This document shows positions 57,701 to 64,000 of a stretch of 64,000 nt of DNA, piece by piece. Made by a program: the position numbers and the translations under genes. The DNA is taken from positions 223,729 through 287,728 of the forward strand of contig MNCI01002316.1 of the NCBI GenBank assembly GCA_015680685.1, written 5' to 3'. Under the pieces are notes generated by a model. The model was not told where the DNA came from. It saw nothing but the letters and a program-made list of their open reading frames with translations, and did no database searches. How positions within the stretch are numbered: the stretch's first letter is position 1; each line of letters starts with the position of its first letter. This DNA is from Gnetum montanum (lineage: Eukaryota; Streptophyta; Gnetopsida; Gnetales; Gnetaceae).

Positions 57701-58640
57701 TTGGTTGGCACATGATTCCCTAGATGACCCTTATTTTTTCTAGGTTTACCTCAATCTTTCCTAAGTAATTTTATGCCCTAGTACTTTACCTTTCTAGACC
57801 ATTAAATGGATTTTTTGCTAATTGAGCCTAAGGTTTATTTCAACACATCTCTTCAGCACTTGCTCAAGGTGGTCCAGGGCTTGCTCAAATGTAGCCCCAT
57901 AGGTAGAAAAGTCATCCATAAAGACTTCTACCCTGCTACCTATCTATTGATGGAAATACTAAGGACCAAGCATTAAAATGTTGCAGGGGCATTACACAAA
58001 TCGAATGGCATCTTACAATATGTAAAAGTCCTCAAAGGACTCATGAATGTTATCTTCACCTGATCCTCTAGCACAATTTGGACCTAGTTATAGCCACTAT
58101 AACAATCCAAGAAGCTATAATAACAATGTCCAAAAATGGTGTCCAACACTTGGTCCACAAATGACAATGGAAAATGACCTCTAAATGTTGCCATGTTCAA
58201 CAACCCAAAGTCAATGCAGACCTACCACTTGCCACATTTCTTTGGCACAATTACGAGTGGGTTAACCCACTCACTATCAGCAATGGAATAGATGAACCCC
58301 ACCTTAAGGAGTTGTTCTATTTCCTCCTTGACAATCTGCTTCAACTTGGGATTCATTCGTGTTTTTGGTTACCTTCTTGGCGTCATGGTTGGGTTGGTGT
58401 AGATGTAATGCTTGCATATCCTTGGATTGATTCCTATCAGTTTGGAATATTAACAAGCAAAGGCTATTGGCCGTTTTTTGATGACCTGCAATAGGTTATC
58501 TTTTTTATCAAGAGAAAGATTTGCATTAATTATGGCTAGCTTGTCATTATTTAAAAATGCATACTCCATGTCATCAAATAGAGTTTTTAACTCTAGGGGC
58601 TCCTACTTGAAATTATCAAGGATTTACAACTCTTCCCAAT
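57701..58640 (-). pseudogene. Element D reverse transcriptase
   Basis: NPKLKQIVKEEIEQLLKVGF, WVNPLVIVPKKC, CIDFGLLNMATF, FVDQVLDTIFGH, FLDCYSGYN and FMDDFSTYGATFEQALDHL in order. FMDD is kept. GYN is followed by a stop where A has Q, and several other stops occur. A frameshift separates MPFDLCNAPATF from FMDD. Confidence 0.9.
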
Positions 58641-58859
58641 AGGTATCATCATCTTCATCATTAGAGAGTTGGTGATGAACTTACTCCAGTTCATTCATAC
58701 CTTTGACATAGGCACATGTTAAGCTCTCAATAGGTTCCATGCATAATGTGCTATTGTTACAGTCACCTATCAGCCACTGGGTGCCCTCTTATTTTGTGGT
58801 TGTTGCATACAAACACCTTTGGATATCTATTTCTTATGAACACTAATTGCATGCTATAA

Positions 58860-59500
58860 TAAATGTACTTTTGATGGACTAGATCTTTTACACACAATTG
58901 CACTTATTTTCACTATACGCGATGCATGAAACATGCTTCTTCTCCATCCTTCCAGATTCATTTTTCTTGGAGATTTCTAAGGAGAGGTTCCTTATGCCCA
59001 TTCATGCATCTACTGTGCTTAATGATGCCCTTCCCATTGTGATAGAGAAGTCACCTTTGTAATTTTCCACCTTGATCACAAGAAAATCAATAGGATAGGA
59101 CCATCCACAAACTATGGTCACAATGTTCTCCACTAGTCCTAAAGGAATAGTGCTTGACTGATTTGGCAATTCTAAACAAATGTTGCTCTTCTTAAGAGGT
59201 GGTAGGTTCTAGGCCTTACACATGTCATAGGAGATGAGATTGACACTAGAGCTAGAATCAAGAAGGACCTTACATGGCTCATGGTCAGTGATGTATAAGT
59301 AAATGAGTGGACTTCTTAGGTTAGATCTTTTCATGGGAAGATTGCCAGCCTTGATCCAATTGGAAATAACATGAATTAACATCATAGTGTGGATCCAAGG
59401 TAGTGTTTGGTTTGAAGGGCACTTGAATGTGTTTGATGCAAAGGATGAGGGTGTTGGAGATATAGGATGACTAGCCACATTAGGTTATGAGAGTTTGGGA
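58860..59500 (-). pseudogene. Element D aspartic protease
   Basis: LLDSSSSVNLISYDMC catalytic loop (DSS again, codons TCT-AGC), preceded by HVISNWIKAGNLP. Downstream VDFLVIKVENYKGDF and a GRASLSTVDA-like helix near 59.0 kb. Confidence 0.82.
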
Positions 59501-61846
59501 GGACTATTGGGTCAAAAAAAGGATCGTTTCCTAGATCAATGATCCAAACCACTTGATTGGAAAGTTGATTATGAATGTATAGCCCTTGTAGCATTTTTTT
59601 GTTGTGGCTATGAAGGAATTTCACCCCGCATGGATATAATAGAAAGTAATTGGGTTGAGGGTGGAGGAATGTGTGCAAACAAATGTGGAGGTTGATATGG
59701 CTATGGGTGTTTCCCTTGAGTAGATGGTGAATGAGTTTGATGGTACTCTAGAGGGTAGTAGTGATGCTAAAATGAGGTGTGGCTTGTAGAACTTCTTAGA
59801 GAGATAGGTTGCTAAACATAGTACCCATATGGATCTAGTTGCTTATAAGGGTATTGTTGTCTTGGTGGCGACATTCCCCACAACTGTGGTTGGTGCCACT
59901 ATTGATATTGTTCATATGATTATGATGGAGCTCCACTTGGGTAGTAATCTTGTTGTTGTTGGTGGAACTACCTTAGATTATCTTGTGGATAAGGCAATCA
60001 TCTAGATGCTTGCCTCCATGCTAGTCAAGGATTCAATGTGTACACCTTAGACTCTTGTAAGTGTGACATGACAAGGCAACATCCCTTAGGATGTTCATAT
60101 AACAAATGTCACAACCAATGTCATCATCATCAGAGTCTATTTCCATAACTTCTTCTACTATAGTAGCTCTGTGCTTACCTCTCTAGTAGGCACATTTAGC
60201 TTCTTTCCGCTTCCTACGATTACAATCACTATTTTGTTCTTTGGATTCTTTAGTAATCTTCCTAGTGGTTTGGAATTTTTCATCCAAAGAGTTCCATAAC
60301 TTATCAACCTTTACCAAAATATCAAAAACAGATTTTTGGATGGGATAGGTTTTTCTGTTCAGCACTTCATTGAGTGGTAACTCCTCCTTGTCACAAAATC
60401 GGACCTCCCATTTCTTTATGGAATGATCCCTATTATATTCTTCTGCAATTTCCCTATTTTGGAACTCACCTTCTTCTTTTGCAATCTATTCTATAAGCCT
60501 TTGTATTTGATGAGCTCTTAGTTTAGACAATCTCCCTTAAGCATAAACCCTAAGAGTTCTTCTAGTTTTTGCTCTAAGCCCATCTATGATGTGGTAGATT
60601 TGCTTCCTCAAAGAGTAACCATGGCCAAGGCATCAATGTAAGATAGAATAATATCTGCCCATGGCAGCATCCAAGGGTTCATGTATTCCCTATTTCTAGC
60701 CTTGGATTTGCCTTCTTAGGTTGAACACTCTGAAGTATGTCTAATATTTATCATTAATAAGTTCCAACATGGTACTCCATCTATGAATAGATTCTAGCTC
60801 TAAAGACCAGTGCCAACTTTCAACTTCTTTGATGAGTTTCTAGGGGAAGAGTTTGAGTTTTTGCCAATCATTTTCAATGTTTTGTAAGGCACAAGCATTG
60901 TGGAAAGCTTGTAGATGTGTCTGCGGATTAGAGTTATATCCGCCCTCAAATCTTGGGATATTGTTCATATCTAAGCACTTGATCCAACTATCTTTCATAT
61001 GCTTAGTTGAAATCTTAACTACCTATGTAATGTTAAGCATACTTCAAGTCGCCAATAGAGGCTCATCATCATCATGATTTCATTGTCGATGATGATGTCC
61101 TTTGTTACCCCTTTGATTATTATAAGCATGATGACTAGGATTACTGCCTCTATGCTCACCTTCATCATGGTTGTTCCTTCTATGGCATCTTTCATAATCA
61201 AAAGAGGAAGTTGAAGCAAATGTAGATAATGAGAGGGAAGAGGGAGGAGGACTACCTCCATCATGAAACCTACCACTTTCCCCTTGGCTATCAAAGCCAT
61301 GTTCATTATTTTTCATATCATCTTGATGTTTGATCCCTTACCTTGACTGTCATCTTTCCTTGAACTCAAATTGTGGATTGTAGATAGCAGATTCAAGGTC
61401 ACACCCTCATCACTAGTAATAAAGGGTACAGAATCTTCATGCTAAGAGTCCTCAAAGGAAGGACCCTCATTGTTGTCTTGGTTCAGTAGGAACAAGGAAT
61501 TGGTGAACTGTTTTCTCCTAGCATCCTCATGATGCCTCTCTTGATGTCGATCTCACGTGTGTTGTGTGTTAGTGGGATGGCAGTCCCAAGTGTCAAAACC
61601 ATTTACAATGTATTCATCTTGAAGATTTAAGATGCCTAACTTCTTCAGAGTTTGAAGTAGCATCATAGGCACAAATTGATCAGGGGGTAATATAATGTTA
61701 CCTTTCATATCACACCATCACAATTGCTCATCTTGATGTAGGATGAAGGTGAAATTAGGCATAAACTCATCTAGATGAGTATATACCACTTTGCACTCTT
61801 ATGGGACCAATAGTTTAACATCGTCACACCTGCAAGAAGAAGACAT
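59500..61846 (-). pseudogene. gag: Element D gag
   Basis: Starts MSSSC at 61846, 131 bases inside the primer site. VVYTHLDEFMPNF, LHQDEQ and GNIILPPDQF form the acidic N-terminal domain. A His/Arg/Asn-rich stretch (FDYERCHRRNNHDEGEHRGSN) is followed by DEPLLATGSML, NNIPRFEGGYN and the gag core. The Cys motif region lies near 60.07-60.12 kb. The Pro/Tyr/Gln-rich tail closes the domain. Stops throughout. Confidence 0.85.
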
Positions 61847-61976
61847 TTTGCAACAAATAAAGTATCAGTGTGCTTTTTGTAATTATGAAATATGGGAATG
61901 ATGTCGACCTTGGGGTTCATCCAATGATATTAATGATACCCACTAAACCTAGATAGCACATGTTTCAACAAAAAAC

Positions 61977-61994
61977 TCCCTGGAAATGATGCCA
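61977..61994 (-). other. Element D primer-binding site (tRNA-Asp)
   Basis: Minus strand TGGCATCATTTCCAGGGA, one base from the LTR tip. Five differences from the perfect complement, four of them transitions. Confidence 0.82.
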
Positions 61995-61995
61995 A

Positions 61996-62939
61996 TGATG
62001 AGTAGTAAATGGTACCCCTATGCCCAACCACAAGAATCACAAAGTGCCCATGTGCGATTTGGTCAAATTTTGTGGATTCTCTAGTTTTTGGTGCACTAGT
62101 CTTCTAGGAAGTGAACTTTATCCTAAGGTCATTCATTGTCTTCCCAATTACACCTGTGAAGTACAAAGGTATGGTTAAGTGTAATTGAGGCATATTATTG
62201 TTATCATTTTATGGTTTATGGTTTTGATGCTTAAAGAGAGAGATGAAGTAATTTAATAACTAATTTAATTTAACTAACTAACTAATCGCTAACTAGTCCT
62301 AACATAAGCATTTGGTCCCACTTTCCATACACGTCCTAAACCCATGTACCCACTACTGGGTTACCAAGTGCTACGCTACTAGGCATACCAAGCAATAATG
62401 CTGCTGGGATTACCAAGCGAATACATGTTACGCTCGAAGCAGTCGTACTTATGTATTTAATCTATCTAACTTATCTTGCTTAATTACTTAATTAGCTTAA
62501 TTACTAAAAACATTAAATAAATTATTGAAAGCATTAAATGCATGAATGAAATATCAAAACTATCCAAAATGCTGCAAGGTTTATTAAGAAGCTCGTCTTT
62601 ATTATCATACACATTGTCATGCTCAGGTACAATAATGCTTGAATAAAGATTCGTACACTCAATGACTCCTAGTACAGGCACTCGGGAAAAATATTCTACC
62701 TTTCGAATAGACAAACTATATGAGCTCTACTACTACTATTAATTTTATGCTCACAAAAAGGGCTATGAGCTTGTATTTATAGTTTTTGTGCTAGGGTTGT
62801 TGTGTCAACGGGGCCTGATCAATGTAGCAAACACTACGTTGATGCAGCCTCATCGATGGGGCAACACCACATAAACAAGGCCCCGTCGATGAGGCTGCAT
62901 CAACGGGGGCCTATTGATGCAACACTTTGATGCTCATCA
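61996..62939 (-). mobile_element. 5' LTR of element D
   Basis: TGATGAGTAGTAAATGG to GATGCTCATCA, 944 bp. Minus TATA CTATAAATACAAG at 62770-62782. U3 (62800-62935) is built from CAACGGGGCC, TGATCAATGTAGC, CTACGTTGATGCAGCC, TCATCGATGGGGC and GTCGATGAGGC words. About 45 bp longer than the 3' LTR, mainly near 62720-62760. Confidence 0.92.
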
Positions 62940-63819
62940 CTGGTCATATCCAAAACTCACTAGAATTGATCCATGGATATGCCAGCACTGCATTTATATT
63001 GATCTATCCATAAAGCCAAGGAGGCAACCACAACGATGGTTGAATGCAAAATTGAAACAAATCATAAAGGAGGAGATTGAGCAACTCCTTAAGGCATGGT
63101 TCATCTACCCCATTGTGGATAGTGAGTGGATCAGCCCACTCATGACAGTGTCAAAGAGAGATGACAAATGATGGGTTTGTATCAACTTTAGGCTGTTAAA
63201 CATGGCAACATTCAAAGATCATTTTTCATTGCCATTCGTTGATCAAGTGTTGGATACCATATCTGGGCATTGCTATTACAATTTTCTGGATGGATATAGT
63301 GGCTATAACGAAATCTAGATTGCACCAAAAGACCAGGACAAAAGAACATTCATGAGTCTCTCAGAACTTTTACATATGGAAAGATGTCTTTTAGTTTGTG
63401 CAATGCTCCTACCACTTTCCAATGCATGGTCTTAAGCACCTTTTAGTAGCAAATTGGTAGTAGAGTAAAAGTCTTCATTTATGATTGCTCCACTTATGGT
63501 GCTACATTTGAGCAAGCCTTGGATTGCCTTAAGTAAGTACTCAAAAGATGTGTGGAAACAAAACTATAGCTTAATTGGTAGAAGAGACATCTCATGGTCC
63601 AAGAAGGCATTGTATTGGGGCACAGAATTTCTCAAGCAAGGATTGAGGTGAACCTAAAAAAATAAGGATCATCCAAGGAATAACTAGCCAATTGAAATTT
63701 GTTAAAGATGTTTTGTCATTCCTTAAACACACTAGCTACTATGAACAATTCATAGAGAATGTCTCTAAGATCACAAAACCATTCATCGAGCTAACAAGGA
63801 AAGATGCTCCATTCATCTG
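62940..63819 (+). pseudogene. Element C reverse transcriptase (resumed)
   Basis: Continues the frame cut at 49638: WSYPKLTRIDPWICQHC, then KQIIKEEIEQLLKAWFIYPI, WISPLMTVSKRDD, CINFRLLNMATF, FVDQVLDTISGH and FLDGYSGYNEI. The active site VFMDD is changed to VFIYD, which would abolish catalysis. Later VQEGIVLGHRISQAR and PFIELTRKDAPFIC lead towards RNase H, where LTR G interrupts. Confidence 0.9.
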
Positions 63820-64000
63820 TGATGAGTGGTGAGGTACCCCCTACGCTTAATCATACAAATCATAAGCATTCACACATGATCTGGTCAAATTCCATGGATG
63901 GGACTAGTTGTGGCATCTAGATTGTTATGCCTTGATCACAGTTTGTTGTCTTCCCACTTGGACTAGTGGTAGCTTTGTCATGTATGGTTTAGTCCAAAGT
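63820..64000 (-). mobile_element. LTR of element G, nested in element C (runs off the window)
   Basis: TGATGAGTGGTGAGGTACCCC tip in minus orientation. It is closest by eye to the solo LTR at 40358 and the LTR of B (CATCTAGATTGTTATGCC, TAGCTTTGTCATGTATGG). Solo or complete cannot be decided. Confidence 0.85.

Larger units (their letters stand above)
49639..62939 (-). mobile_element. Element D: 13.3-kb Athila-like retrotransposon nested in element C
   Basis: LTRs at 49639-50538 (3') and 61996-62939 (5') in minus orientation, with primer site and polypurine tract in place. The target duplication is CTAAT (49634-49638) and CTGGT (62940-62944); the intact side restores the pre-RT reading of C, and the two differences are G to A. 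Gag, protease, RT, RNase H and integrase follow, plus a ~5.3-kb region with an accessory ORF. It is ~3 kb longer than element A. Confidence 0.93.
45173..63819 (+). mobile_element. Element C: Athila-like retrotransposon, twice interrupted
   Basis: Visible parts are the 5' LTR, primer site, gag, protease, pre-RT (to 49638), then RT after the nested element D (from 62940) up to 63819, where another LTR interrupts it at the RT/RNase H border. The 3' end lies outside the window. Its host is the RTE-type LINE at 44.0-45.2 kb. Confidence 0.88.

Overview
The window is repeat-dominated nuclear DNA from a large plant genome. I see no intact host gene in 64 kb. The sequence is AT-rich, begins with a 329-base N run, and is filled with decayed LTR retrotransposons, LINE fragments and tRNA-derived SINEs. 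Coding remnants carry many in-frame stops. Many of their changes are G to A or C to T, as expected from long-term cytosine methylation and deamination. The repeat composition suggests a conifer, other gymnosperm or large-genome angiosperm, but the species cannot be read from the sequence.

Layout. 1-2.3 kb: gap, an LTR tip, then a Ty1/copia gag (-) whose LTR lies at 2.3-3.5 kb. 3.5-5.3 kb: LINE fragments (+). 5.3-11.2 kb: a copia-type element (-) with no recognisable enzymes; its upper LTR contains a suspicious duplication centred on a single N. 11.5-14.7 kb: a SINE cluster with two solo LTRs, one inside a SINE. 14.8-28.2 kb: an old gag-only Athila-like element (H, minus), split by a complete Athila-like Ty3/gypsy element (A, plus, 16532-26764) with an exact 5-bp target-site duplication. 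28.6-36.97 kb: a tRNA-Asp pseudogene fused to a SINE, a large imperfect inverted repeat made of a long-LTR family (E), and a protease remnant. 36.97-39.07 kb: 3' end of another element (B) with coiled-coil accessory coding and an LTR. 40.36-41.04 kb: solo LTR with perfect duplication. 41.6-45.2 kb: two LINEs in opposite orientation. 45.17 kb to the window end: element C (+), inserted into a LINE and itself broken by element D (-, 49639-62939) and by a further LTR (G, -) at 63820.

The Athila-like elements share tRNA-Asp primer sites, gag-PR-RT-RNaseH-INT order and a common LTR framework, but differ in the short U3 stretch before the TATA box. That stretch is built from repeated, near-palindromic words that are different in each family: GCGATATCGC, AAGACGTCTT (in a copia LTR), CATCGATG-like words, and a GACTACGCTCT palindrome. 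This modular U3, a copy of tRNA-Asp sequence beyond a duplicated primer site in element A, and a U3-like TATA module inside element D before its accessory ORF are the main points of interest.
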